From Ichthyophis bannanicus (taxonomy: Eukaryota; Chordata; Amphibia; Gymnophiona; Ichthyophiidae), in the NCBI GenBank assembly GCA_033557465.1, contig CM066041.1, positions 161,812,040 to 161,876,039 of the forward strand: DNA of 64,000 nucleotides. Reading direction: 5' to 3'. The notes below the pieces were generated by a model. That model saw only the letters and a program-made list of their open reading frames with translations, searched no databases and was not told the origin of the DNA. The translations under genes and the position numbers were made by a program. Shown piece by piece: positions 1 through 10,379 of this stretch (position 1 is its first letter; the number at the start of each line of letters is the position of its first letter).

Positions 1-1
1 G

Positions 2-683
2 GTGTTGGTGGCCTTGCTCGGGGCACCGTTTGAGCCTTTGGCCAAGGCTTCGCTAAAAGATCTGACGTTGAAGACGGTCTTCCTGGTAGCTATTTGTTCC
101 GCAAGGAGGATTTCTGAACTGCAAGCATTATCCTGTCAGGAGCCGTATTTGTCTTTTTTCGATCATAAGGTGGTTCTCCGTACGGTTCCGGGGTTTTTAC
201 CAAAGGTGGTCTCTGCGTTTCATGTTAATCAGGTGGTGTCGCTTCTGGTGTGTTCGGACCGGCAGAAGGAGCAGTCAGGAGACAAGTTGCATAGGTTGGA
301 TGCTCGCCGGGTACTCAAGAAGTATCTGGTAAAGACGGCACCATTCCGCAAGTCGGATAGGTTGTTTGTAGCTTTCGGGGGCCTGCGTAAGGGGGAGGCC
401 GCAGCGACATCCTCGCTTTCCCGTTGGGTGAAGGAAGCGATCGCTTAAGCGTATCTTTTGAAAGGGAAGGTGGTGCCGGAAGGGTTGCGAGCTCACTCGA
501 CTAGGGCACAGGCGGCGTCCTGGGCGGAGTTGTTTGGTTCTAGTCACTGACATTTGTAGGGCGGCAACGTGGTCGTCGCTGCATTCCTTTGTAAAGCACT
601 ATCGGCTGGATGTGCAGGCGACAGGAGATGTGCGTTTCGGTTCAGCGGTACTTCAGGCTGGACTTGCAGGTCCCTCCCGTTAA
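2..683 (+). pseudogene. DIRS tyrosine recombinase, C-terminal part (A1)
   Basis: Catalytic part of the DIRS integrase, a tyrosine recombinase that inserts circular element DNA. An open frame runs to a stop at about 446-448, then the domain continues to the stop at 681-683. Visible family residues: the first catalytic Arg in CSARRISELQALS, the HxxR pair in AHSTRAQAASWAE, and the nucleophile Tyr in KHYRLDVQ at 600-602. The stop before the HxxR block and a frame change near 540 mean this copy is not intact. The N-terminal part lies outside the window. Confidence 0.8.
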
Positions 684-703
684 TATTCACTGCTCTGTTA
701 CGT

Positions 704-807
704 CCTCTATGGTTCCGGGACTGGACTAGAGGGATGCAAAGGAAAATGAAATTAGACTTACCTGCTAATTGTTGTTCCTTAAGGAACTCTAGTCCAGTCC
801 CGGAGCC
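704..807. repeat. Internal complementary region of A1
   Basis: This block is the reverse complement of the element's joined ends, a DIRS hallmark used to rebuild the termini on a circular intermediate. It contains the nonamer ACTTACCTG at 756-764, followed by a short self-complementary stretch (TTCCTTAAGGAA) and the TAGTCCAGTCCCGGA repeat. The matching right end is at about 1206-1273. Confidence 0.8.
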
Positions 808-1205
808 CACCCTGAGTGTTGGGGTTTGTCAGCCTGAAGTACATGATAGGCGGTACAGCTTGGTTTTCTAGGGGTTCCCCGCAGGCAAGAGGTGGAGCCA
901 TTGTGGGGATCCTTTCAGTAGCACTATTTAATAGACTCTATCATAACATGAAAAAGTAAAGAATTTAAAAATACAACCCCCCCCAAAAAAACACTTTTTG
1001 CAACTTTGCTGAAAGTGGATACTCCCCAGGGGGGTTTCGGTTTAGTTGCTGGTTTTATTACTGTTGCTCTACTTATTTGTTGCTCTGCTCAGTTTGCTTT
1101 GTCAATAGGTACTGGATGAAGGGGGCGGTCCTTGCCTACTTATACTGGTGCCAGCAAAGCGATGCTGTCTTTCAGTCTCCAAGGCTGCTGGAGGAGATTC
1201 TAAAC

Positions 1206-1273
1206 TCTATGGTTCCGGGACTGGACTAGAGTTCCTTAAGGAACAACAATGAGCAAGTAAGTCTAATTTCATC
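1206..1273. repeat. Right terminal inverted repeat of A1
   Basis: Inverted partner of 704-807 sharing GTTCCGGGACTGGACTAGAG and TTCCTTAAGGAAC. The splice-donor-like motif found in other copies is degraded here to GCAAGTAAGT. Similarity to the internal region ends at TTTCAT near 1272. Confidence 0.75.
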
Positions 1274-1299
1274 ATTTTGAGCAAAGTCGAGGGCCGAGA

Positions 1300-2400
1300 G
1301 TGTTCAGGTTACCAGCAGAGTAGTGAAGTTCCTTCAGGGGCTCGGCTGGGTAGCCAATGCGTCCAAAAGCTGGTTAGTTCCATCTCAAGTCCTAGAATAC
1401 TTGGGAGTACGGTTTGACACCCAAGTGGGAGCAGTGTTTCTGCCGGAACGGCGAGCTCAGATCCTTCGGCATCTGGTATGCCAGTTTGTGTCAACTCCGT
1501 CAACTTGGAGCTATCTTCGAGTGCTAGGGATAATGGCAGTGACCCTGGAGGTAGTGCCATGCGCCAGAGCACATATGCGTCCCTTGCAAAGGTCATTACT
1601 TCAACGCTAGTCCCACCAGAACGATTTTCTAAACAAGCGGCTTCCTTGCCCCTTATGGGTCAAGCAGTCCCTTCAGTGGTGGCTCTCACCAGGAAATCTG
1701 GGGGCAGGCATGCCACTGGAGCAGCTACATTGGCTCACAGTGTTGATTGATGCAAGTTTCGCAGGTTGGGGAGCTCATTGCAGGGATCTCTTTTTTGCAA
1801 GGAGCTTGGAACGAGCAGGAGACCCAGTGGTCGATCAACCGTCTGGAACTAAGGGCAGTAGCGCTTGCACTTCAAGCGTTGGAGTCCAAATTGAAGGGTC
1901 GAGCAGTGCGAGTGTTGTCCGACAATTCTGTGACAGTGGCTTACCTCAGTTGGCAAGGGGGCACAGGAAGTGCCGCCATGGAGGAGGAAGCAGACTGTTT
2001 GCATGGGTGGAGCCCCGACTACAGGCGATCTCAGCAGCGCATATAGCAGGAACAGAGAATGTGATGGCGGATTTTCTCAGTCCATGTGGATGCCGGAGAA
2101 TGGGAGCTTCATCCGAAAGTGTTTGCGCAGATAGTCATCAGGTGGGGTCCACCGATTATGGATTTCATGACTTTTTGGTCGGCTAAGGCGAATTGCTTTT
2201 ACAGCAGAAGATGGGAAAGTATGTCAGAGGGCGTCGATGCCCTAATGCAACAATGGCCGGCCTTCTGTGTTTCCCCCGTGAGAAACATAGGGAGAGTGAT
2301 TCAGCACATCGGGGGAGAGTAGTGTTAGTGGTGCCAGATTGGCCGAGACGTCTGTGGTATGCCGATCTGGTTCGGCTCTTCAGGTAGCCCTGGCGATTTC
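1300..2400 (+). pseudogene. DIRS RT C-terminus, RNase H and methyltransferase-like region (A2)
   Basis: Starts in the post-YLDD part of the reverse transcriptase (LGWVANASKSWLVPSQVLEYLG), then RNase H pieces spread over two frames: TVLIDASFAGWGAH, SINRLELRAVALAL and VRVLSDNSVTVAYLS, corresponding to the D, E and D of the active site. GTENVMADFLS is the last Asp block. A WPRRLWYADLVRL segment near 2340-2390 matches the end of the DIRS methyltransferase-like region. Several frame changes show it is dead. Confidence 0.75.
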
Positions 2401-2792
2401 CCGCAATGCTGAATCTTTTGACTCGGGGGGGAGGGGGGGTCCTCTTCGCATGCCCCAGGTGGATTGATTCTCGCTTACGGCTTGGCCATTGAAAGGGTGA
2501 GGTTAAGGAAGAAAGGTTATTCTGGAGCGGTGATTGTGACCTTACTTTGAGCCAGGAAGAGATCCACATCTCTAGCATACGTGCGAATTTGGCGTATCTT
2601 TGAGGACTAATGCTCTCAGCGGCAGATCCGTGCTTCCACAGTTTCTGTTCCTACAGTTTTTCTTGCAGGATGGATTTGATAAAGGCCTGGCAGCCAACTC
2701 CTTGAGAGTCCAGCTGTCAGCCCTTTCATGTTATCAAGGAAAGGTCCAGGGGTCGACCTTGGGTGCTTATGTTGACGTGATACGTTTTTTAA

Positions 2793-3275
2793 CACTAGAA
2801 GCCCCAAAGTGCGTCAGTTGATGCAAATGCATCTGTGAAGTTGTATACCAGCGCCACTGCTAGAGCCAGGTCAGTCCATGTTCCATGACTGTTAGCAAGG
2901 TCAAGATGTTCAAATATGTGCATCGAAAATTGACAGATGCACCACCTAGCGGGGAAAATGAATTTATACCTAGAAGCCCCAAAGTTCATCAATTGACACA
3001 CTCAATTGTCTTGGATGTGTCAATTGACGTACTTTGGGGCTTCTAGGTATAAAGTCATGTTCTCACTAGGTGGTGCATCTCAGTCGCTGTTTAGTTTTAC
3101 TCTGACATTACAAACACGCGATGACATAATTTAATGTCACATACTGCACATATTTAACAAATAAGTAACTTCACATTAATTCACATCTGCATTTCATGCT
3201 AAACACAGTCATGATAATGCGTCAGTTGACGCACTTTGGGGTTTCTAGGTAAAATGCCTTTTGGGGCTTCTAGTG
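2793..3275. mobile_element. piggyBac-like MITE with TTAA target duplication
   Basis: A 483-bp non-coding element. It starts CACTAGAAGCCCCAAA and ends with the reverse complement, a 16-bp terminal inverted repeat. TTAA stands immediately outside both ends (2789-2792 and 3276-3279). Excision joins a single TTAA and restores the host recombinase reading, so the boundaries are exact. TTAA duplication is diagnostic of the piggyBac superfamily. No transposase is present, so it depends on one in trans. It also contains an internal palindrome (about 2935-3085). Confidence 0.9.
2935..3085. repeat. Internal inverted repeat in the piggyBac-like MITE
   Basis: GATGCACCACCTAG (left) and CTAGGTGGTGCATC (right) bracket two inverted CCTAGAAGCCCCAAAGT / ACTTTGGGGCTTCTAGG blocks and TCAATTGACACA / TGTGTCAATTGA. 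The end-like motif therefore recurs inside the element in both orientations, together with copies near 3230-3250. This suggests a composite or fold-back origin. Confidence 0.75.
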
Positions 3276-4029
3276 TTAAAGGCGGTGTCTCGGTTATGGC
3301 CTACACGCAGAATGGTGGTTCCCTCATGGGATCTCAACTTAGTTCTTGGGGTATTGACTAGGGAACCTTTCGAGCCTTTGCAGCAGGTGGTGTTCAAAGA
3401 TTTAACTTTAAAGACAGTGTGTTTGATGGCTATTTGGCTCGCTGGATTTCAGAGTTACAGGCTTTGTCTTGTCGACAGCCGTTCTTGTCTTTTTCTAGAG
3501 AAAAGTTGGTGCTTGGCCAGTACCTTCCTTTTTCCCCCAAATAGTTTCTCCTTTTCACATGAATCAAACGGTTTCATTGCCAGTATTGGGCTATATGGAG
3601 AACGCCTCAGACCGTAGCCTGCGGTGGTTGGACATTAAAAGGGCACTGCGTCAATACTTAAAAGTTTCGGGAGCCTTCCGGAAGTCGGATCGTCTGTTCG
3701 TTCTCTTTGGAGGCCCGCATAAAGGGGAAGAGGCAGCCAAAGCCTTGATAGCTATATGGGTACGAGAAACTGCTATGAGCATATATTTTACAAGGGCGTC
3801 TGGTGCCTGTGGGGCTACTGGCTCACTCTACTAGAGCACAAGCGACTTCTTGGGCGGAACATAGCTTGGTTCCGCCAGTAGAGATTTGCAGAGTGGCCAC
3901 TTGGTCCTCTCTCCATACCTTCAGTAAGCACTATCGCCTGGATATTCAGGCGGCGTATGATACCTGTTTCGGGTTGGCGGTCTTGCGATCCGGGTGGACA
4001 GGTCCCTCCCAGTAATTACTGCTCTGCTA

Positions 4030-4140
4030 CATCCCAGTGGTGAAGGACTGAACTGGAGGAACGATAAGGAAAGAGAAATTACTTACCTGCTAATTGTAGT
4101 TCCTTGAACTCCAGTTCAGTCCTGATTCTCGCCCGAGGAT
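4030..4140. repeat. Internal complementary region of A2
   Basis: Inverted relative to 4455-4527. Contains ACTTACCTG at 4081-4089 and the CTCCAGTTCAGTCCT repeat. It is the same arrangement as in A1, A3 and A5, with sequence changes shared by both arms. Confidence 0.78.
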
Positions 4141-4454
4141 GAGTAGGTCAGAAGGCAGTGTTTGGGGGGGGAAGGTTCGTGACGATGTCTGTAAAATCTT
4201 TGTAAAGTTTCTGGGTTCGTTATCTTAGGTGATTCCTGAAGGGAAGAGGCAGTCAAAGATGCGGTTGTCCCTCTTATTTTAGCGGGGATGAAGTTAGGTT
4301 TAGTTCTTAAGTTAAAATTAATGTGTTAGCTACTTATCTGTAGCTCCTTTTTGAGTCTGCTTTGTCAGTAGTTCACTGGGGCTGATGGAGAGACCAGCAG
4401 AGTGATGTCGCGATTTTGACATGCCCAGTCTCCATGCTGCAGGAGGAGTTGCAC

Positions 4455-4527
4455 TACCCAGTGGTGAAGGACTGAACTGGAGTTCCTCAAGGAACTACAA
4501 TTAGCAGGTAAGTCTGATTTCTCTTTA
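4455..4527. repeat. Right terminal inverted repeat of A2
   Basis: Carries GGACTGAACTGGAG, a short self-complementary stretch and CAGGTAAGT at 4505-4513. Homology to the internal complementary region fades after TTTCTCTTT, giving the element end near 4527. Confidence 0.75.
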
Positions 4528-4530
4528 CTG

Positions 4531-4735
4531 CCTTTTGTGGAGTTGCAAGACAAATACCACTTGCCTGGGAGCAATTTTTTTTTTTTTTTTTTTTGCCTAC
4601 CTTCAAGTGACTCATTATTTGAGGCAAGGTTTTGATACAGGCCACATATGAAGAGATTTAATGACTGGAGGTGCTGTGGCAAGGCTACCAGAAGAGCTGG
4701 GGCTTGATCCACCATTTGTACTGGGTTCTACAAGG
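4531..4735. other. P4HB intron 2 sequence without a recognised gene
   Basis: About 200 bases between the end of A2 and an L1-clade fragment. It holds a homopolymer T run at about 4575-4594. No coding potential or conserved motif is seen. Confidence 0.5.
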
Positions 4736-5465
4736 GAAATCTACCCAAAAAACTTGTATCAACGGGCTTGGGAGCAAGATTTGGGGAGGGAGTTAGATAA
4801 GAGAGTGGATGTGTGAGAAGGAATAATTCTGCAAGCCCTGTCTTTGTCAATGCATGAAACAACCTAAAGATACTATATAGATGGTATTATACCCCCTGGA
4901 AGATTGGCAGATGTTTCCCCACATATCGTACGAATGTTGGGCTGAATTGGGGGAGGCTGGGCACTTTCATTCATATTGGTGGGAGTGTCTGGAGATCGTC
5001 CATTATTGGGGCTGGGGCCAGATCCAAGATCAAGTGCTTTCCATCTTCCAGTTGCAGGAGGCTGCATGGAAGCAGCTTAAGGCCCCGAAGTTGAAGGCTT
5101 GGCACACTCGTCTTTATCGGATCGTGCTGATGGAGTGACTTACGGTCCTGAGGTGACAAATGGGCATTCGCTTCACAGCCCAGTGGCAACACAGAGGATC
5201 TTTAAAGGAAAAAAGGGACTCTTGTCGTGGTTGATATGGAAGGGCAGACTAGATAGGCCACGTGGTCGTCTTCTGCCATCATGTTTCAATGTAACCCTTA
5301 TTTGACTACATACAGTAGGCTGCCTTTTCTTTGGGGAGGGGGGAGTGGGTTCTAAGTTCTTTGTTTTAATAAGCCAGATCTAGAGAGCTCTGTGTTTGGG
5401 TGTTTTTGTTCTCGTATGTTGGTGTATCCATTGTTCAAAACTTTAATAAAAATCTAAATATATAA
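4736..5465 (+). mobile_element. L1/Tx1-clade LINE, 3' end with tail
   Basis: A 5'-truncated non-LTR element. The conceptual product near 4736-5137 shows the C-terminal end of an L1-type ORF2: a WYYTP-like stretch followed by CW..LGEAGHFHSYWWECLEIVHYW, the Cys/His/Trp-rich segment typical of that clade. A 3' UTR with AATAAA-like sequence and an A-rich tail ends at about 5470. A short piece resembling a CR1-like 3' end (about 5170-5310) is embedded. Stops interrupt the frame. Confidence 0.65.
5170..5310 (+). mobile_element. CR1-like LINE 3' tail fragment
   Basis: Reads QWQHRGSLKEKRDS and then a non-coding tail with TTGATATGG, GGCAGACTAGA and CATGTTT. The same tail occurs at 38690-38760 (+) and 62190-62300 (-) at the ends of CR1-1 copies. 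No endonuclease or RT remains. Confidence 0.55.
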
Positions 5466-5489
5466 AAAAAATCAGATGAGGATAAAATC

Positions 5490-5700
5490 AAAATAAACTT
5501 AAAGGGATCCACTGTGTATGTCCCATGCCATTCTGTCGCTGTATTTGCTCCCACCACCTCCATTGGGAGGGCATTCCAAGCATCTACTATCCTTTTAGTG
5601 AAAAAGTATTTCTTATGCTCCCGTAGTACACACAGTGAAACTCCTCATATTTGCAGTAATACTTTAAATCCTTGTCCTGGAGAGCGCTCTACTTGGCCTC
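5490..5700 (-). mobile_element. CR1-like ORF2 C-terminal scrap
   Basis: On the minus strand the product reads HKKYFFTKRIVDAWNALPMEVVG, matching the last part of CR1-like ORF2 seen in full at 62256-62400 (KYFFKERVVDPWNSLPVEVVE). It is short and broken, and lies just upstream of P4HB exon 3. Confidence 0.6.
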
Positions 5701-5738
5701 ACGATAAAATAAAATGTGTGTAATCTATGTAATTGCAG

Positions 5739-5872
5739 CTGGCAGAGAAGCTGATGACATTGTGAACTGGCTGAAGAAGCGTACAGGCCCAGCTGCTACC
5801 ACCATTGCAGATGCTGCTGCAGTTGAAGCTCTTCTGGAGTCTCATGAAGTTGCTGTGATTGGTTTTGTCAAG
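5739..5872 (+). CDS. P4HB: P4HB exon 3 (end of a domain, start of b domain)
   Basis: Internal exon of protein disulfide isomerase A1, the ER thiol-disulfide oxidoreductase that is also the beta subunit of prolyl 4-hydroxylase. The acceptor is the AG at 5737-5738. Two bases complete an Ala codon begun in the previous exon, then 44 codons run from [10 protein letters not shown] to VAVIGFVK, and the donor is GTATGAGT. The peptide follows vertebrate P4HB closely: the last helix of the first thioredoxin domain, a TGPAAT linker, then the first strand of b. There is no stop and no CXXC motif; the CGHC site of domain a lies in an earlier exon outside the window. Exon 4 continues in frame. The next exon upstream was not found in 1-5738. 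Confidence 0.96.
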
Positions 5873-6105
5873 GTATGAGTCTGAATCGTAAAAGTCTGGT
5901 AGTGCTAACATGTAGTAATCAAATACATCCGAGGCTGGACACTTTGCACCAAAGTTGGCTTCACTGTTTTATGGTAGTTGTGGATTCTCTGCAGTAGGGC
6001 GTACATTGGTCTGGAGCTTCCACCATAAGACTCTTCGGTATTAGAATCCTGAGTTAGATGTTGGATGAGGCAATTCATTGTGAATAATAACTTCCTGATC
6101 GTCCC

Positions 6106-6223
6106 TCCAGTCTAGTCCCGGAAACTGGAGTTGTGATCCTCTTCCAGCAGCTTGGAGACTGATCCACGTCATACTTTAGATGACACCAGTATAAGTACTC
6201 GGGCACCTCCTCCTGGCTCCAGT
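6106..6223. repeat. Left inverted terminal repeat of A3
   Basis: Reverse complement of 11822-11940, differing by a few bases and a 2-base indel by eye. Contains CAGCTTGGAGACTGATC, which can pair with GATCAGTCTCCAAGCAGCTG at 6228-6247, giving a stem that straddles the inner edge of the repeat. Confidence 0.88.
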
Positions 6224-7029
6224 TTAGATCAGTCTCCAAGCAGCTGGAGGATGTGAGCCGGTGGTCCGGCTCACTGGAGGGACAATTAAGGATCCCTTTT
6301 TCTAGAGAGTTAGGATATTTCCCTTTGGATTTCTTTAATTTGCTTTACTTTCTTGGGGTTTTTTGAAAATTGGTCCCCCTGTAGCTTTAATTTAAAACTG
6401 TTAAGCTGCTCGCTCTCTCTACCTACCTCTCCTTTGCAGTGCTCAAGGGGGGCGAAGGTAGTTGCATCTCCGGGACCCGTGGCAGTTCCGGGGTTTGTCT
6501 TTGGCAGCAGCAGCCCTTCCCCAGCGCTATACAGAGGTTTTGCCTGTTTTGCGCTTGGGGGAAATAAGGGCAGGACCGAGTCGGCTGTGCTGGTTTACCT
6601 GGAAGCCGGGTAAGAGGCAGCCGCGGAGTGCTCAGAGCTGCGCGCTTCTCAGTTTCGGCGAGTTATCAAGGCCGGCTGCAGAAAGCGGTGGTGTGTGCGG
6701 CAGCGTTTGCGACGGTGAGTACCAGACAGGCAATTTTTCAAGTCGGTGGAGATTTGTGAGGAGAGAGCGGGTAGGCCTGCACCTCATGGTTTTGGGCGGG
6801 AAACGCCGGAACCGCGGGCGGGGGAAGTAGTGGCATAAACTTAGGCCTTGAGCTTCGTTTTCAGTTCGGGTTGTTTTTTTTCGAGTCTGCAGGCTGCCTG
6901 CTTTGTTTTGCGTCTGTAAAAAAAACAAACAAAAAAACATAACCGGAACGGGGCTGTTGGGCAGGATACCTTTCTAGGACAGCTGTTCTCCTTCCGTTAC
7001 AGAGCGGTTTGAGGAGAGAGAGAGGCAGA

Positions 7030-8468
7030 ATGCCGGCTAAGGTTTTATGTCTGCTATGTGGTATTAAGCGTTCTGTGGTTTCAGAGGCCGGAGTTTGTAC
7101 CCACTGCAGCAAAGCCACTGTTTCCGATCACAAACAACTAGATATGCTGGAGAACAGGGAATGGGGTCTTGGGGAAGCCCCCTTGCTGGTATTAGACTTG
7201 GAAGATCCGGTTCTAGGGCTGTCCTTGGTTTCGGAGCGGCCAGTTCCCAAAGCCTCATTGCCTGCGGAGATGGCGGCTATTTTCACTTCCAGTTTTGTTG
7301 CTGTGATGCAGCAAGCGTTTGGGGGGTCCTTTACTGAGGCGGTTGCTTTGGCCTCGGGTACAGGGGCCAGCAGCTTGGCTCAGAAGAGACCCGGGGCGCC
7401 GTTGTCGATGGGGGCGTCGGGGGTTTGTTCCAAAAAGGCCAGAGTGGATGTGGATACCCTGGCGCAGTCAGAATTGTCGGAGGACTTGCACCCCTTAGAG
7501 GGCGACCTCGATCCGGAGGTCGAGGAGGAGCTTGAGGAAGGAGAAATTGCAGAGCAGGAGGATCAGCCTAGGGTGGTGCAGATCTTTCAAAGAGAGGAGT
7601 TACCTGTGCTCATCGTGGAGATCCTTAAGACCCTCAATGTGTCCATGTTGGGTGCTGGAGAAGAGCCGGCGTTAGAGGATCCGCTCTTACAGGCCTTTCA
7701 GAAGACACAAAAAGCGTTCCCTATGCACAGGGTTATAAGGGAAATGATTCAGGGTGAGTGGGACATGCCTGAGTCATCTCTCAAGGGCACTAATGTAATG
7801 TCCTGTCTCTATCCGTTGGTGGAGCAGGACAAAGATGTTTCGGTCCCCGAGGGTGGATGCGGCCGTGTCTGCGGTGACTAAGAAGATAACCATTCCGGTG
7901 GAGGGGAGTGCGGCTCTTAAGGACGGTCAGGATAGAAAGCTGGATGCCTTGTTGCGGCAGGTATTTGAAGTTAATGCTTTGTCCATTCAAGCTTCCATTT
8001 GTGGAGCGTGGGTGGCAAGAGCCTGTTGCGCAGCGGGTCCAAGGAGAGCAGACAGAGGACGCGGCAGGGGAAGCTACTCAGTTGGAGTTTGGGACGGCTT
8101 ATCTCGCTGATATCCATTATGACCTAATTTGAGGCCTTTCGAATAGTATGGCGTCGGTGGTGGCAGCAAGGAGGTATCTTTGGCTGCGTAATTGGGCAGT
8201 GGATTCTTCGTCAAAGGCCAGATTAAGTAAGCTGCCGTTTAAGGGTAAGCTACTGTTCGGAGAGGATTTGGACAAGCTTGTGAAGGATTTAGGTGAATCC
8301 AAAGGCGGAAGGCTTCCAGAGGATAAGCAGAAGCCGGGGAGGTTTTCGTCCGCAACTCTGTTGCCGCAGAGGGAGTATCGGTGTTTTCGGGGGGTAAGAT
8401 TCCCTCAGACTCAGAGGATGGTTTCCCTTCCGGAACCAGGGGTTTCGAGGGCTCCGTGGGGTGAGTAG
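7030..8468 (+). pseudogene. DIRS gag-like ORF1 (A3)
   Basis: Starts at ATG 7030. The N-terminus has a CLLC and CTHC pair (residues 7-10 and 23-26), a likely zinc ribbon. An acidic stretch (EEELEEGEIAEQED) leads to FPMHRVIREMIQGEWDMPE, then VDAAVSAVTKKITIPVEG, WLRNWAVDSSSKARLSKLPFKGKLLFGE and KGGRLPEDK. The first frame stops at 7881; the match continues in other frames (7835-8110, 7908-8132, 8148-8468), so at least three frame breaks are present. The product is the presumed nucleocapsid of the element. Copy A6 (52201-53652) is a better preserved relative. Confidence 0.82.
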
Positions 8469-8527
8469 AGGTTTCGCGGCCTCTGCTGCAGCGGCCAAGA
8501 AACTGCAATGAAGTCAGGGAGGCCCAG

Positions 8528-10290
8528 GTGGACGTGGCAGTCGGAGGCCTTTTGCAAGAGTTTTACGCTGCCTGGGCCGAAATTACGTCGGATCAGTGGA
8601 TCTTGGAGGTGATACGGGAAGGATATGCGTTGGAATTTCAGAAGCCGGTAACCGATTCGTTCGTACAGTCCCCATGCAAGGCGTGTCGCAAACGCGATGC
8701 AGTGCGTCAGACATTGCTCAGATTAATAAAACTCAAGGCGGTGGTATCGGTGCCTCGAGACCAATGCGGATTAGGTCGATACTCCATTTATTTTGTAGTC
8801 CCAAAGAAAGAGGGTACCTTTTGCCCAATCTTGGATTTAAAAAGTGAACAAGTGTCTCCGGGTGTCTCATTTTCGGATGGAGACGTTAAGATCGGTGATC
8901 TTGGCAGTTCGGAAGGGCGAGTTTCTGACTTCTCTCGATTTGTCCGAGGCGTACCTTCACATTCCTATTCGGCTGGATCACCAGCGGTTTCTCTGGTTTG
9001 CGGTGCCGATGGGTCATTTTCAGTTTCGGGCCTTGCTGTTTGGGCTGGTGACGGCTCCTCGGACCTATACCAAGGTGATGGTAGTCGTGGCGGCGGAGTT
9101 ACCAAAGGAAGGGGTTCTCGTTCATCCGTATCTCGACGATTGGTTGATTCGTGCGAAATCGTGCATGGAAAGCCTGGAGGCGACTTCAAAGGTGGTCGGC
9201 TGTCTGCAGAGATTAGGTTGGGTGGTGAATGTGGCCAAGAGCAGGCTGGTACCTTCTCAGACTCTAGAGTATCTGGGAGCACACTTCGACACGCAGGCGG
9301 GCGAGGTCTCCCTGCCGGCGCATCGGGCGGAGACCCTTCGAAACTTGGTGTGGGGGGTTTCTAGCCAGGTCGCCGCCAACGGCGTGGCATTATTTGCAGC
9401 TACTGGGGACGATGGCAGCGACTCTAGACTTAGTGCCCTGTGCGAGAGCGCATGAGAGGCCTTTACAGAGGGTGTTACTTTGCCGCTGGTCGCATCAGAA
9501 CGATCAGTTGTCTCGGCGTCTTCCATGTCTGGAGGAGACTCGGGAAGCGTTGCGTTGGTGGCTGCTTCCGGAGTCCTTAGCAAAGGGGATGCCCTTGGAG
9601 TCTCCGTGCTGGGTTCCTCTGACTACGGATGCCAGTCTCCTCGGGGAGCGCATGTTCAAGGCAGGTTCGCGCAGGGTTGGTGGACGGACCAAGAGAAGAC
9701 TTGGTCGTTCAACAGATTGGAATTGCTTGCGGGGTGTTTGGCGTTGCAGGAGTTTCAGCTGTATCTAAGAGAGATGGCGGTTCGGGTGTTTTCGGACAAC
9801 GCGACTGCGGTGGCATACATCGACAAGCAGGGGGGCACCCACAGTGTCTGTTTGGAGGCCGAGGCAGAACAGTTATTCCAGTGGGTGGAGCAAAATCTTC
9901 TCGGGTTGTCGGCAACTCACGTGGCGGGAGTGGACAACGTAGCGGCCGATTATTTGAGTCGAGTGCAGGTAGACCCCGGGGAGTGGACGCTTCATCCAGA
10001 GGTGTTCGACTTGGTGGTTCAGCGCTGGGGTACGCCGATCATGGATCTCATGGCGACGTTTCAGTCGGCAAAAGTCAGGCGGTTTTTCAGCAGACGAAAG
10101 GAGCGGATGTCGGAAGGGCTGGATGCTCTCATTCAGAACTGGCCGCGGGGGCAGCTCTTATACGTGTTTCTGCCCTGGGTGCTCATAGCGCGGGTGGTGC
10201 GGCGCATAGGTCACCAGGGGTTCGTGATTCTTATCGCCCCGGACTGGCCAAGGAGGCCATGGTATGCAGATCTTAGAAGGTTGGTAGTGG
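8528..10290 (+). pseudogene. DIRS RT / RNase H / methyltransferase-like ORF2 (A3)
   Basis: Reverse transcriptase blocks in order: ITSDQWILEVIREGY, SIYFVVPKKEGTF, LTSLDLSEAYLHIPI (first catalytic Asp), FGLVTAPRTYTKV and YLDD at 9129-9140. RNase H follows with TTDASLLG, SFNRLELLAG, VRVFSDNATAVAYI and VAADYLSR. Then WGTPIMDLMAT and IAPDWPRRPWYADL match the segment that families with this layout call the DAM-like methyltransferase. Frame changes near 8840, 9360-9480 and 9620 break the ORF, though the catalytic residues are kept. The methyltransferase label is from family knowledge, not tested here. Confidence 0.85.
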
Positions 10291-10379
10291 GGAAGCCGTG
10301 GCGGTTCCCGGTCCGGAAGGATCTGTTGATGCAGGGTCCGTTGTGCATGCCTCAGGTGGCTTGGTTCTCGCTTACAGCA

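Larger units (their letters stand above)
1..1273 (+). mobile_element. DIRS family A copy A1 (3' part, cut by window edge)
   Basis: Right-hand portion of a tyrosine-recombinase retrotransposon: recombinase ORF, then an internal complementary region (about 704-807), a spacer, and the right inverted terminal repeat ending near 1273. The internal region and the right end share an inverted block with the GGACTGGACTAGAG core and the AATTAGACTTACC / AGTAAGTCTAATT arms. No LTR or poly(A) is seen, which fits DIRS architecture. At its right edge the sequence passes directly into RT-coding sequence of A2, so A1 probably inserted into A2. Confidence 0.85.
2440..4015 (+). pseudogene. DIRS tyrosine recombinase split by a MITE (A2)
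   Basis: The N-terminal SAM-like part reads up to a VIRFL segment at 2789 and resumes at 3276 with KAVSRLWPTRRMVVPSWDL. Downstream are FEPLQQVVFKDLTLKTV, a degraded Arg block (SAGFQSYRL replaces the usual ARRISEL, so the first catalytic Arg is lost), HSTRAQATSWAE with the HxxR pair, and KHYRLDIQ with the Tyr. The stop is at about 4013-4015. Frame breaks near 3450 and 3800. Confidence 0.78.
1274..4530 (+). mobile_element. DIRS family A copy A2 (5' truncated in window, interrupted)
   Basis: Runs from within RT through RNase H, the methyltransferase-like region and the recombinase to the internal complementary region (about 4030-4140) and right end (about 4455-4527). It is split at 2793-3275 by a TTAA-flanked MITE; removing the MITE restores a continuous recombinase reading. 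A1 appears to sit at its left side, so the 5' half of A2 should lie upstream of the window. Its termini (GAAGGACTGAACTGGAG) differ from those of A1 and A3 and resemble A5, indicating a separate subfamily. Confidence 0.82.

Noticed and set aside
7095..7337. Possible overlapping ORF within A3 gag
   Set aside because: Out-of-frame shadow of gag without family motifs.
8965..9282. Antisense ORFs over DIRS coding regions (for example 8965-9282, 10158-10532, 18989-19459)
   Set aside because: They are opposite-strand shadows of RT, RNase H and recombinase frames with no recognisable motif.
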